Part shown: positions 8,544 through 16,151 of the stretch, piece by piece
Layout of the letters: the number at the start of each line of letters is the position of its first letter
How positions within the stretch are numbered: position 1 is the first letter of the stretch
Assembly: GCF_000756305.1 (NCBI RefSeq)
Contig: NZ_JRFE01000003.1
Coordinates: 1 to 64,000, forward strand
DNA: 64,000 nt
Source: Myxosarcina sp. GI1
GTDB taxonomy: Bacteria; Cyanobacteriota; Cyanobacteriia; Cyanobacteriales; Xenococcaceae
Direction of reading: 5' to 3'
Program-made: the position numbers and the translations under genes
Notes under the pieces: model-generated
The model's database searches: none
What the model was told of the DNA's origin: nothing
The model's input: only the letters and a program-made list of their open reading frames with translations

Positions 8544-9381
8544 AACTATGATTGTATCTATTTGCTAACCAAGCAGCGATCGCATTAATTAGCAACAAAA
8601 TTAAAATTAAAACTAAAGCCGAACCATAAGCATTCGCATCTCCTCCCGTAACGTTCATCGACAGATCGAAAATGTGAATCGATAGGCTACGACCAGAATC
8701 TAACAAAGATGTGGGCATACGATCTACATAACCACTGGTAAAAATCAAAGCAGCGGTTTCGGCGATCGCCCTACCAATTCCCAAAACCAAACCGACTAAT
8801 AGTCCTGGAATAGCTGCGGGTAATAGTAAATGCCATATAGTGCTGGTACGAGATATACCCAAAGCAGCAGAACTCAAACGATACTCATTAGGAACTGCTC
8901 TCAAGCCTACTTCAGAAGCACGAATTAAAATTGGTAACACCATACAGGCTAAAGTCAAGCCCCCAGATAAAATCGAAAAACCCAACCCCAAGGTTTGGGA
9001 AAAAAAGGCATTGCCGAACAAACCAAAGACAATTGAAGGTACTCCTGCCAAGACATCTAAACTACGACGAACCAATCTGCCAAACCAGTTTCGTTCTGAG
9101 GTAAATTCTGCCAGCAAAATTGCCGTGCCAATACCAATGGGTAAAGATACAGCCAAACAAACCGCCAAAATTAGCAGGGTAGAAACCAAAATTGGAGCAA
9201 TGCCCCCTTGTCTTCCCGTATCTAAGGGAGCGGTAGTCAAAAAAGCCCAATTAAGTCGCCCGATGCCACCTCGCACGATATCTCCCAAAATCCAAATAAA
9301 GATAGCGGTAACTGATAACGGCACTACCCAGAATAAAAAACTGACTATTCTATCTATACCTTGCTGTTTTTGAGAAATCAT
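8536..9381 (-). CDS. pstA: Phosphate ABC transporter permease PstA
   Basis: An inner-membrane permease of 281 residues with about six hydrophobic segments and the binding-protein-dependent transport signature (EYRLSSAALGISRTSTIWHL then LPAAIPGLLVGLVLGIGRAI). It pairs with PstC to form the channel. ATG 9381 was chosen over GTG 9384: it overlaps the pstC stop as TGATG and follows an AAGGTG ribosome-binding site. Confidence 0.94.
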   Translation of the reverse strand: MISQKQQGIDRIVSFLFWVVPLSVTAIFIWILGDIVRGGIGRLNWAFLTTAPLDTGRQGGIAPILVSTLLILAVCLAVSLPIGIGTAILLAEFTSERNWFGRLVRRSLDVLAGVPSIVFGLFGNAFFSQTLGLGFSILSGGLTLACMVLPILIRASEVGLRAVPNEYRLSSAALGISRTSTIWHLLLPAAIPGLLVGLVLGIGRAIAETAALIFTSGYVDRMPTSLLDSGRSLSIHIFDLSMNVTGGDANAYGSALVLILILLLINAIAAWLANRYNHSYD

Positions 9382-10295
9382 CACACCTTTCTCTCAACTA
9401 ACTCTATGGCGATCGCCAGAAAAATAATTACGCTCAACAGCAATAAACCACTGACAAATAAAGCAGAACGATGGTTATCTAAAGCGTAAGCCATTTCCAG
9501 AGCAATATTAGCCGTTAGAGTCCGAACGGGGTCAAAAATACTATCAGGGATTTGTACTACATTGCCACATACCATCAAAACTGCCATAGTCTCGCCAATT
9601 GCTCTACCTACTTCCAAAATTACTCCTGTAAGAAGTCCCGCTTTGGAAACAGGTAACAAAATTTGCCAAATTATTCCCCAGCTTGATAAACCCATTGCTG
9701 CTGCACCTAGTAAATATTCTTGAGGTACTTCTGCAAAGGTGGCATCAGCAACCAAAGCAATAGTCGGCAAAATCATTAAAGTTAGAATAGCAATTCCCGC
9801 TAACAAACTCGTCCCTGGAGGATGAAGCCGAGTGATTAGCGGTACTAACACCACCAATCCCCAAAAGCCATAGACTACCGAAGGGATACCCGCTAATAGT
9901 TCGATTAAACGACGATAGCTACTGGCAATCGCTTTAGGTGCGTAATACTGACAAAACAGCGCAGAAATAATACCCAGGGGAGTGGCTAGTAAAACCGCAC
10001 CAGTAGTAGTAAAAGCCGTTCCCCAAATCATCGGCACTAAATTGTAAGATTTTTCGTTAGGATTCCAGGTTTTATCGGTAAAGAAAGCCTTAATTCCTAC
10101 TTCTTGCAGTGCGGGTAAAGCTTCCTTCAAGAGAAAACTTAAAATCAATACTATAATTGCACCAGCGATCGCGGCTAAGATTTTAAGTAGCCCAACTAAA
10201 AATAAATCTTTATAGTGTCTTAACCAATTGGTCAGAAGAGATGGGGACAAAATTTTGAGCTTCGACAAGGTTATGAACTTTCTCCGATTGGGCAA
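9381..10295 (-). CDS. pstC: Phosphate ABC transporter permease PstC (start uncertain)
   Basis: The permease partner of PstA. It has six hydrophobic segments and the signature EYLLGAAAMGLSSWGIIWQI / LPVSKAGLLTGVILEVGRAIG. The whole frame allows 304 residues but has no ATG near the expected start. TTG codons at 10295, 10268 and 10250 are candidates; the first transmembrane helix begins near residue 36 counted from 10295. With any of these, pstC overlaps the 3' end of pstS (40-86 nt) in another frame, which is unusual for pst operons, where a short spacer is common. Function is clear, the exact start is not. Confidence 0.88.
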   Translation of the reverse strand: MPNRRKFITLSKLKILSPSLLTNWLRHYKDLFLVGLLKILAAIAGAIIVLILSFLLKEALPALQEVGIKAFFTDKTWNPNEKSYNLVPMIWGTAFTTTGAVLLATPLGIISALFCQYYAPKAIASSYRRLIELLAGIPSVVYGFWGLVVLVPLITRLHPPGTSLLAGIAILTLMILPTIALVADATFAEVPQEYLLGAAAMGLSSWGIIWQILLPVSKAGLLTGVILEVGRAIGETMAVLMVCGNVVQIPDSIFDPVRTLTANIALEMAYALDNHRSALFVSGLLLLSVIIFLAIAIELVERKV

Positions 10296-11067
10296 ATTCG
10301 ATAAATTTTTCAGTCAAGCCAGAAGGTGTTTCTGTTGTTACCAAGTTTAATGGGCGTGATAGAGGAAACGAGCCATCGCGAACGGTTGCGGTACTAGCAT
10401 CTATTCCTCCTACCGATAACAATTTTAAAGGAACACCCGCGTCAATATCTATTTCTGCTGCCCCAATGGAAACATAACCGATCGCATTTTTATTCCCTGC
10501 AACGGTTTTAATCCCCTGTTGATTGTCCCCAATAATGACATCAGCTTGAATTTGAGAATTTTCTAACTCAAAGTATTCCAAAAATAGCTCTAATGTCGAA
10601 CGACCTTCTGCTTTGTTAACGACGGTAATAGGCGCATTATTTCCACCTACTTCTTGCCAATTATCAATTTTACCCGTATATATATCTACTACCTGTTTGT
10701 TACTAAGGCTAGAAACGGGGTTGCTGCTTTCTAAAATAATGCCAATGCCATCAAGCGCGATCGCATAGCTTTGATATCGCTCGGTTTCATTCTCTTCTAA
10801 ACTTCGCGAAACCATACCAATATCGGCTAACCCTTGGACTGCATCAGCCAAACCACGAGAAGATCCCCCTGTTTGTACATCAATTCGTACTTCTGGATGT
10901 TCTGCCTCAAATTTTTTGGCAATTTCACTCGCTAAAGGGGCAACCGTACTCGAACCAGTTAGAGTCAATTTCTGAGATTCCAAACTAGCAGAATTTTGGC
11001 TACAAGCCGTCAGTCCCAATCCTACAAACAAACTAAAAGCTAATAAACTCAAAAACTTTTCGGTCAT
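10210..11067 (-). CDS. pstS: Phosphate-binding lipoprotein PstS
   Basis: The periplasmic phosphate-binding protein of the Pst importer, 285 residues. It has a lipoprotein signal MTEKFLSLLAFSLFVGLGL with lipobox LTAC, cleaved before Cys22. Phosphate-contact motifs typical of PstS are seen: LTGSSTVAPL, GGSSRGL, the loop IGMVSRSL and EGRSTLELFLEY. It is somewhat shorter than many PstS proteins. It is the first gene of the operon, so the pst promoter should lie in 11068-11270; I could not identify a convincing Pho box there. Confidence 0.93.
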   Translation of the reverse strand: MTEKFLSLLAFSLFVGLGLTACSQNSASLESQKLTLTGSSTVAPLASEIAKKFEAEHPEVRIDVQTGGSSRGLADAVQGLADIGMVSRSLEENETERYQSYAIALDGIGIILESSNPVSSLSNKQVVDIYTGKIDNWQEVGGNNAPITVVNKAEGRSTLELFLEYFELENSQIQADVIIGDNQQGIKTVAGNKNAIGYVSIGAAEIDIDAGVPLKLLSVGGIDASTATVRDGSFPLSRPLNLVTTETPSGLTEKFIEFAQSEKVHNLVEAQNFVPISSDQLVKTL

Positions 11068-11279
11068 TTCAATTGTTAATGTTCTTTTAATTATTTATTA
11101 AACCTTTTTTTACTGAATTTTTTCTGAGAAATTAAGTATTGTCGGATTAACGAAAAAAAAGTTAATTTGGTTCTGTTCGATTTATTAGGCTGTTTTCAAC
11201 AGATAGTGTAGCAAAAGTGGAAATATGCTAAATTTCTCTTCCAAACTCGTACTTATTAATGTATCAACCAATTATTAAA

Positions 11280-11625
11280 TCGTGTGGCTAGCTGGGAATC
11301 GATGTGTGGCACATTCACTAGATTAAGTTGAGCGATCGCGCGATCGCACCAATTTGTAAAATGTTAAATGCCAAAATTTCAGTAGGTTTGGGTATAAATG
11401 GAGCGGCTTCCAATTTTATCGCCCTGGTTTTATAGGTACGTAACAAGATCCAGTAGCAGCTTTAATTTGCTGTCAAACTGACTATGTAGAATACAGTTTT
11501 ATTGACGGCAAAAAATAGTAGAGCGAGGTAAGTTATCTACCGTATAATTAGCAGCTTTACAAGAAAAAGCCGAACGCATAGCAAGGAAGTTAATTGTTAA
11601 ATAAACACCTTTACAGTCAAAAAAT
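11280..11625 (+). pseudogene. Decayed 3' copy of the 8-oxoguanine deaminase gene
   Basis: This stretch aligns to 7050-7655 at the 3' half of the intact deaminase gene, in the same orientation. It keeps long near-identical blocks (for example ttaagttgagcgatcgcgcg, aaaatgttaaatgccaaa and acaagatccagtagc) but has two internal deletions, frameshifts and stops. Deletion one joins parent position about 7114 to about 7180 near a gcgatcgc-like repeat. Deletion two joins the GGAGCGGCTTC block (about 7251) to the attttatcgc block (about 7425) and also lost a few bases between two atcgc copies. Similarity continues about 20 bp past the stop codon, so the duplication was of DNA, not only of the coding region. 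With the intact gene it brackets pstSCAB. Confidence 0.9.
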
Positions 11626-12012
11626 AATCGTCAAATAAACAATACTATTCTTTGCTAATATAATATTGCTAGTTTAATAACTTTGCTCTTATACTCACTT
11701 TATTGCGTTTGGTTAAATATTGCAACTTCCTAATTTTTTTTATTCAATATTTAAGCTATAAATTTCGTTTGCAAGTAATGATTTTCAATAGTTATTTTAT
11801 TTTAATACTAGCAATACATTAAAGAATAAAAAACGAGACGAGCACGAGTATTGTTTTATTATTTTTGATTTTAGCTGTTTTCTATAACATACAGCGATCG
11901 TAGTTTTTAAAACTTAATAAACCAATAGTATTATACTGTATACAGCAATACTTTCTCAACCAAATAACAATGCTAACTTCGATCGCTAAGATTATTAGGT
12001 GTGAGAGTTAAA
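11626..12012. other. AT-rich upstream region of the porin gene
   Basis: The 387 bp are strongly AT-rich with no reading frame or clear hairpin. The region must hold the promoter of the porin gene. A gcgatcg site lies near 11894. Confidence 0.4.
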
Positions 12013-13905
12013 ATGAAACCATTCAGATTGAGATTGTGGTGTTTATTATCAAACAGCAACAATTTTGCTAACAGTCCAATTTTTATATTTTTCCCACTAT
12101 TTTTATTGTCATTTTTAACAAGATCGACTTTAGCTTCAGAAGTGAAAAGTTTTACCGAAAGTAGAGTTGAGACTGAAGATAACACATCTGCTACCATAGC
12201 TGAAATTGAGTTTTTAGCTGAAGATCTAGATACTTCAGAAGATTTTGCCTTGGAACCACAGCCAGAAGTTCCTAATGGGATGTCACAGGTAACTAATGTC
12301 AACCAGTTACGAGATGTCGCTCCAACTGACTGGGCTTACGAAGCTTTGAGAAGCTTAGTCGATCGCTATGGTTGCATTGCTGGTTATCCCAACCAAACAT
12401 TTCGCGGTAGTCAAGCTATAACCCGTTACGAATTCGCCGCAGGCTTAAATTCTTGCTTAAACCAAATAGAGCGGTTAATTGCTTCCTCCAGTGCTGTTTC
12501 TAGAGAAGATTTAGACACCATCAATCGCCTGAGCGAGGAATTTGCTGCCGAACTAGCAGCCATAGGAGGCAGAGTCGATAATCTTGAAGGTAGAGTTGCT
12601 GTTTTAGAAGACAACCGATTTTCTACTACTACCAAACTTACAGGAAATATCTTTTTTAATATTACAGGTGCTACGGCTGAAGATGATGTTCTCGCCGAAA
12701 CGAATGATTTGAATACCCCTCTAACCATCAGACGTGGTGCGAGGGGAGCAGATGGCGAACCTATAGTTAGTGATATTACTAGCGATCCAGAAATTACCTT
12801 TAGCTATTATTCCTGGATTAACTTTAATACTTCTTTTACAGGAGAAGATATTTTAGTTACTCAATTGGTAGCAGGTAATGCTAATTCTCCTGCCAATACC
12901 TTTATTTCCGCAGGACTTTATAATACCTTTGGCGTTCCCTTTACCGACCAGACTGGCGCGCCAGAAGCCAGCAGCGTCGCTGTTCGCGAGCTATTTTATG
13001 ACTTTCCCATTGGCGAAAAATTGCGGGTAGTAGTGGGACCTAGAATCAACTGGTATCGCTATTTTGATAACAATGCCTATACCCTTTTTCTCAATGGAGC
13101 CAGTAGCTATAACTCTAGCGGTGGAACTTTAGTTAATGCAATCGATCGCGGTTCGGGAGCGGTAGTAACTTACGACTTTAATGATTTTCTAACTTTCAAA
13201 GTTGGTTATTTAGGAGAGAATACGGAATTTTTACCTTCCGAGTTTTATAATACTTCGTCCGATCCTAATAAAGGTTTTTTTAGTGCCACACAAACTATTA
13301 CCGCCGAAATAGATTTAGAGATTGCCGATAAAGCTAATATTCGTCTGCTCTACACGCGATCGACTTTAGATAACAATCAACCAATACTTGATGCTGCTGG
13401 AAACATTACTGGCTTTGGTGTCGGTGGTGCTACGGGCGAACCGATTTATGGTGTTGCCGACGATGGCTTTGGCGGTACCATTGGCGATGCACCTGCCGAT
13501 ACTTTTGCAGTTAGCTTTGATTGGACAATTTTGGATTGGCTCGGCGTTTTTGGACGCTACAGCTATGGTAGTACCAGCATTTTTCCCAGAAATCCAGCTT
13601 TAGATGATGGCGAAGTTAACGCTCAAGCTTTCCAAGCAGGAATAGCGTTTCCCGACTTAATTAAGGAAGGGGGTTTGGGAACTTTTTCTTTTGTCATTCC
13701 CTTTGATGTCATAGACGGCGAAGAGTTTTTGGTTTCTGGTGCGGGAGATGGCGGCACTCAATATGAGTTTGAAGTAACTTTGCACTATCCTATTAACGAT
13801 AACATTGCCATAGTTCCAGCTTTTTATTTAGTCGCCAATCCCAATAACTTTGAAGACAATCCTAATATTTATGTGGGTAACGTGAGATTGCAGTTTGGAT
13901 TTTAG
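12013..13905 (+). CDS. SLH-domain outer-membrane porin (iron-uptake porin type)
   Basis: A 630-residue outer-membrane porin typical of cyanobacteria. After an N-terminal signal region there is one S-layer homology domain (VNQLRDVAPTDWAYEALRSL, then DRYGCIAGYPNQTFRGSQAI and TRYEFAAGLN), then a coiled-coil segment (FAAELAAIGGRVDNLEGRVAVLE), then an OprB-like beta-barrel ending in the aromatic-terminal strand VRLQFGF. The SLH domain anchors to the cell wall and the barrel passes small solutes or inorganic ions. ATG 12013 follows a GAGAG ribosome-binding site; GTG 12001 in the same frame is an alternative. The conserved single Cys pair in the SLH-coil region (GCIAGYP, SCLNQIE) is normal for the family. 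Confidence 0.9.
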   Translation: MKPFRLRLWCLLSNSNNFANSPIFIFFPLFLLSFLTRSTLASEVKSFTESRVETEDNTSATIAEIEFLAEDLDTSEDFALEPQPEVPNGMSQVTNVNQLRDVAPTDWAYEALRSLVDRYGCIAGYPNQTFRGSQAITRYEFAAGLNSCLNQIERLIASSSAVSREDLDTINRLSEEFAAELAAIGGRVDNLEGRVAVLEDNRFSTTTKLTGNIFFNITGATAEDDVLAETNDLNTPLTIRRGARGADGEPIVSDITSDPEITFSYYSWINFNTSFTGEDILVTQLVAGNANSPANTFISAGLYNTFGVPFTDQTGAPEASSVAVRELFYDFPIGEKLRVVVGPRINWYRYFDNNAYTLFLNGASSYNSSGGTLVNAIDRGSGAVVTYDFNDFLTFKVGYLGENTEFLPSEFYNTSSDPNKGFFSATQTITAEIDLEIADKANIRLLYTRSTLDNNQPILDAAGNITGFGVGGATGEPIYGVADDGFGGTIGDAPADTFAVSFDWTILDWLGVFGRYSYGSTSIFPRNPALDDGEVNAQAFQAGIAFPDLIKEGGLGTFSFVIPFDVIDGEEFLVSGAGDGGTQYEFEVTLHYPINDNIAIVPAFYLVANPNNFEDNPNIYVGNVRLQFGF

Positions 13906-13924
13906 GGCGTTTCGCGAAACGCCC
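13905..13924. terminator. 20-bp palindrome at the end of the porin gene
   Basis: GGGCGTTTCG / CGAAACGCCC is a perfect palindrome that starts at the last base of the porin stop codon. It is placed like a terminator but lacks a T-tract on the plus strand. Similar GGGCGTTTCG palindromes occur as dispersed repeats in cyanobacteria, so a REP-type origin is possible. Confidence 0.5.
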
Positions 13925-13968
13925 CTACTAAAATTTCGTATGTTGCAAACATTTTTTAATCGGTATAA

Positions 13969-14388
13969 CTACGTACTCGTTACTTTCTCTCGTTCCTGCC
14001 GTAAATATTGGCACCATTTGGCAGCCAAACCAATATCGGTAAAGGGAATCTGTAACGAGTCGGCAGCATTGCGACTGAATTTAAGAGCGGCTTTTCCTTT
14101 AGTAGGAATTCTATCAAACTCTACGACGCGATCGCCTACCATTAAGTCTATTGCGGTAACGTCATCAAGGAAAAAACTCTCTAAATCTACCATGCCCTTA
14201 CGAGTAGGCTTGCCCCAAGTCAACTTTGCATCTTTTTGTCCTAGTACGGCATAAATATCATATTTGGCTTTGTCGAACCGTTCTGCCCAAACTTTATAAG
14301 CCTCTAGCTTTTGATATTCATTCCAGCCACTCCAAGCCAGCCAAATAAACGCTAGCAATAACGGTAGCCAGAGTAATCCTCGTTCCAT
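13969..14388 (-). CDS. Conserved hypothetical membrane-anchored protein
   Basis: A 139-residue protein with one N-terminal transmembrane segment (residues 5-20, LLWLPLLLAFIWLAWSG) followed by a soluble domain. The soluble part has ordered alternation of charged and hydrophobic residues (DAKLTWGKPTRKGMVDLESF, VEFDRIPTKGKAALKFSR). I believe it is a conserved cyanobacterial hypothetical but cannot name a family. It is convergent with the porin gene, only 63 bp away. Confidence 0.72.
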   Translation of the reverse strand: MERGLLWLPLLLAFIWLAWSGWNEYQKLEAYKVWAERFDKAKYDIYAVLGQKDAKLTWGKPTRKGMVDLESFFLDDVTAIDLMVGDRVVEFDRIPTKGKAALKFSRNAADSLQIPFTDIGLAAKWCQYLRQEREKVTST

Positions 14389-14477
14389 TTTGCATCCTCT
14401 ATTAATAAAAACTTCCTTAGTTATTCTCTATCGCTTCGTAAATTAAAAATTGAAAATTCAAGGAAGTTCAATTTACT

Positions 14478-14645
14478 ATGAAAACCAATTTATTCAACAT
14501 CTTGCTGGCGGTAGAACTTAGTTTGGGAATATTGGCTTATGCTAATTTTGCCGAAGCTGAACTTCAACTTAATACTTCTAGTTTAACGGGACAGGTATCT
14601 CGTCCTACCAGTAAAGATCGACCTCAACTTTTCCAGGAGCAATGA
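14478..14645 (+). CDS. Small secreted peptide gene (55 aa), possibly a 5' remnant
   Basis: ATG 14478 opens a 55-codon frame. Residues 1-27 form a signal peptide (MKTNLFNILLAVELSLGILA, cleavage after NFAEA), followed by a short polar tail (ELQLNTSSLTGQVSRPTSKD). A GGAAG site lies 11 nt upstream. Because a decayed ADYC-like domain follows at 14707-14900 on the same strand, this frame may be the surviving N-terminus of a broken secreted protein rather than an independent gene. Confidence 0.45.
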   Translation: MKTNLFNILLAVELSLGILAYANFAEAELQLNTSSLTGQVSRPTSKDRPQLFQEQ

Positions 14646-14706
14646 GCAAGTAACACTCTCGCAGCTAAATTATTGTCGCTGTTCACTGTTCATTAAATTT
14701 CTGTAC

Positions 14707-14900
14707 TATCATGAAGCCTGTACGCGTATGACACGGGCTGGTTATTGCGGTAACGGTATTAGTCATACTAAAAGACGGCAGGTTAACTGATGTTTACGAT
14801 TGCCTGGGAATACAGCAACCAGAACCGAATAGCGGACTGATGTTTTAAGCAGTTTGGGGTGCAGATGGTGCTTTAGTACTCGCCCATACTTGTTTTCTAT
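14707..14900 (+). pseudogene. Decayed ADYC-like domain coding sequence
   Basis: Read in frame from 14710 this gives HEACTRMTRAGYCGNGISHT. A +1 frameshift at about 14772-14775 then continues KDGRLTDVYDCLGIQQ and PEPNSGLMF, then an in-frame TAA, then AVWGADGALVLAHTCF. The series RAxYCGxG-HT-DG-DVYD-G-Q and AxWGxDGA matches my recollection of the ADYC domain found in secreted bacterial proteins. With a frameshift plus a stop it cannot be translated as one domain. It may be joined to the signal-peptide frame at 14478-14645. Confidence 0.6.
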
Positions 14901-14907
14901 CTTTTTT

Positions 14908-15720
14908 TCATCTTTTTAAAACCACTTGGAGGTTTGAATACCTAATGTATTTTTTAATGTAATCTAATAAAGCATAAATAAAAACTGTAGTTCCCATCAT
15001 TTCTAAAGTTTCTTCGAGAGTAGCAACCATTGCATAAATTAAATTCTTCTCACTTTTATTTTGCATCACATATATTTTTGCACCAATCATTTCTATACCA
15101 AGCGCGCCGACTATAAATAGCATTCCTGCGAATAAAAATAAAAATCTAGTTTTTTGTGGTAGCCTTTTAATAAACTTCAAATAAAATAGAATAAAAATAA
15201 CAAGTAGAAACATGACTGGAATTATCCAAGCATAGTAAAAAAAGCCAGTAGTATTAAGTAAATTGCGAGTTGTTTCAATACTTTTTTCATGAATAGAGAT
15301 TGCTTCATCTACAGAAAGATATAAAAAAATTAGAGATAAAGTAGTCCAATGAAATCGATAGCGATCGCTCCTGATGTGTTTATTTATAGCAATAACAGCT
15401 AGTAACAAACTGCAAAATAACAAAGACAAAGAAGAATAAGCCGTAGGCAGATTTTTTTCATTATTTAGATAAAACAGTTTAATTAGTATATTTTCGTTGC
15501 CATCAGCCAAAATATATTTATACATTTGTCCCACGGTACTAATTACGACCAAAATAATTACTAATAAAGTAATTATTTTAAAAATCGTCTTAGGCTCAAA
15601 TCTAATTTCTAAAAGTTTTCGCAATTCAAAAGAAACCGTTATAATAAGCGGCTGCTTTGCTGTACTGGATTTTTTAAGAAAATTATTGGCATTGTACTCT
15701 TGGGGTTCAATATCGTACAT
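14908..15720 (-). CDS. Polytopic membrane protein with conserved acidic/His motifs
   Basis: A 270-residue integral membrane protein with about six hydrophobic segments (near residues 46-67, 93-113, 124-138, 160-182, 192-212 and 233-252). Two acidic motifs stand out: YLSVDEAISIHEK at the end of the third segment and LEETLEMMGT near the sixth, with GALGIEMIGA in between. Such paired DE/HE and EE motifs in membrane helices suggest metal or substrate binding, but I cannot assign a function. ATG 15720 is the start. It is AT-richer than its neighbours. It seems to belong to a family of uncharacterised membrane proteins with the DE-HE motif. Confidence 0.65.
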   Translation of the reverse strand: MYDIEPQEYNANNFLKKSSTAKQPLIITVSFELRKLLEIRFEPKTIFKIITLLVIILVVISTVGQMYKYILADGNENILIKLFYLNNEKNLPTAYSSLSLLFCSLLLAVIAINKHIRSDRYRFHWTTLSLIFLYLSVDEAISIHEKSIETTRNLLNTTGFFYYAWIIPVMFLLVIFILFYLKFIKRLPQKTRFLFLFAGMLFIVGALGIEMIGAKIYVMQNKSEKNLIYAMVATLEETLEMMGTTVFIYALLDYIKKYIRYSNLQVVLKR

Positions 15721-15840
15721 TTTTAAACTATTGTTAATTTAATGTTAACTTTCGATAGAACCACAACTTGTTATTAATGTCAAAAGCTTGTACTCAATCA
15801 AAAATTTTCAAACCTAACCGAAACTAGGATTTTAAATTAA

Positions 15841-16090
15841 GCAATTTTAAGACAAAGAGCGATCGCTCAAGTCAATAGCCTTGAGAATGCTCGAATAACT
15901 TCTCAAGAGTCAGACTGTGAAATTTATCTCGATCGAGTTTTGGTAAAAAGCGAAACTACTTCATTTGAGCCAACTGCAACGAGAATGCTCCGATAAACTA
16001 CAGCAAATTTATTCGATCGAACAGCGATCGCCCAACTACGTTAATACAAAAGAACAAATACCAGCAGCTTTGCAGTATGGCAGTAAATAA
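15841..16090 (+). pseudogene. Possible frameshifted gene remnant
   Basis: From 15850 one frame reads protein-like sequence (QRAIAQVNSLENARITSQES, then CEIYLDRVLVKSETT) without an obvious start. From about 15960 a second frame continues LSQLQRECSDKLQQIYSIEQ, then RSPNYVNTKEQIPAALQYGS and a stop at 16090. A single-base shift near 15960 joins them into one helical, polar polypeptide. No family is recognised and no start codon or ribosome site is apparent, so chance similarity to coding sequence remains possible. Confidence 0.3.
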
Positions 16091-16151
16091 AAAAATCAGA
16101 AAAACTAGCTAAATCTACTATCTATTGCCTCTTGCTTCTTCTCTAATAACC

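Noticed and set aside
8840-9373. 177-codon plus-strand frame opposite pstA
   Set aside because: It is the antisense of a clear permease gene, gives a Lys/Pro-rich sequence without domain pattern and has no ribosome site.
11068-11270. Pho box upstream of pstS
   Set aside because: No tandem CTTAACCT-like 8-mers with 3-bp spacing could be found by eye, although a promoter must be present.
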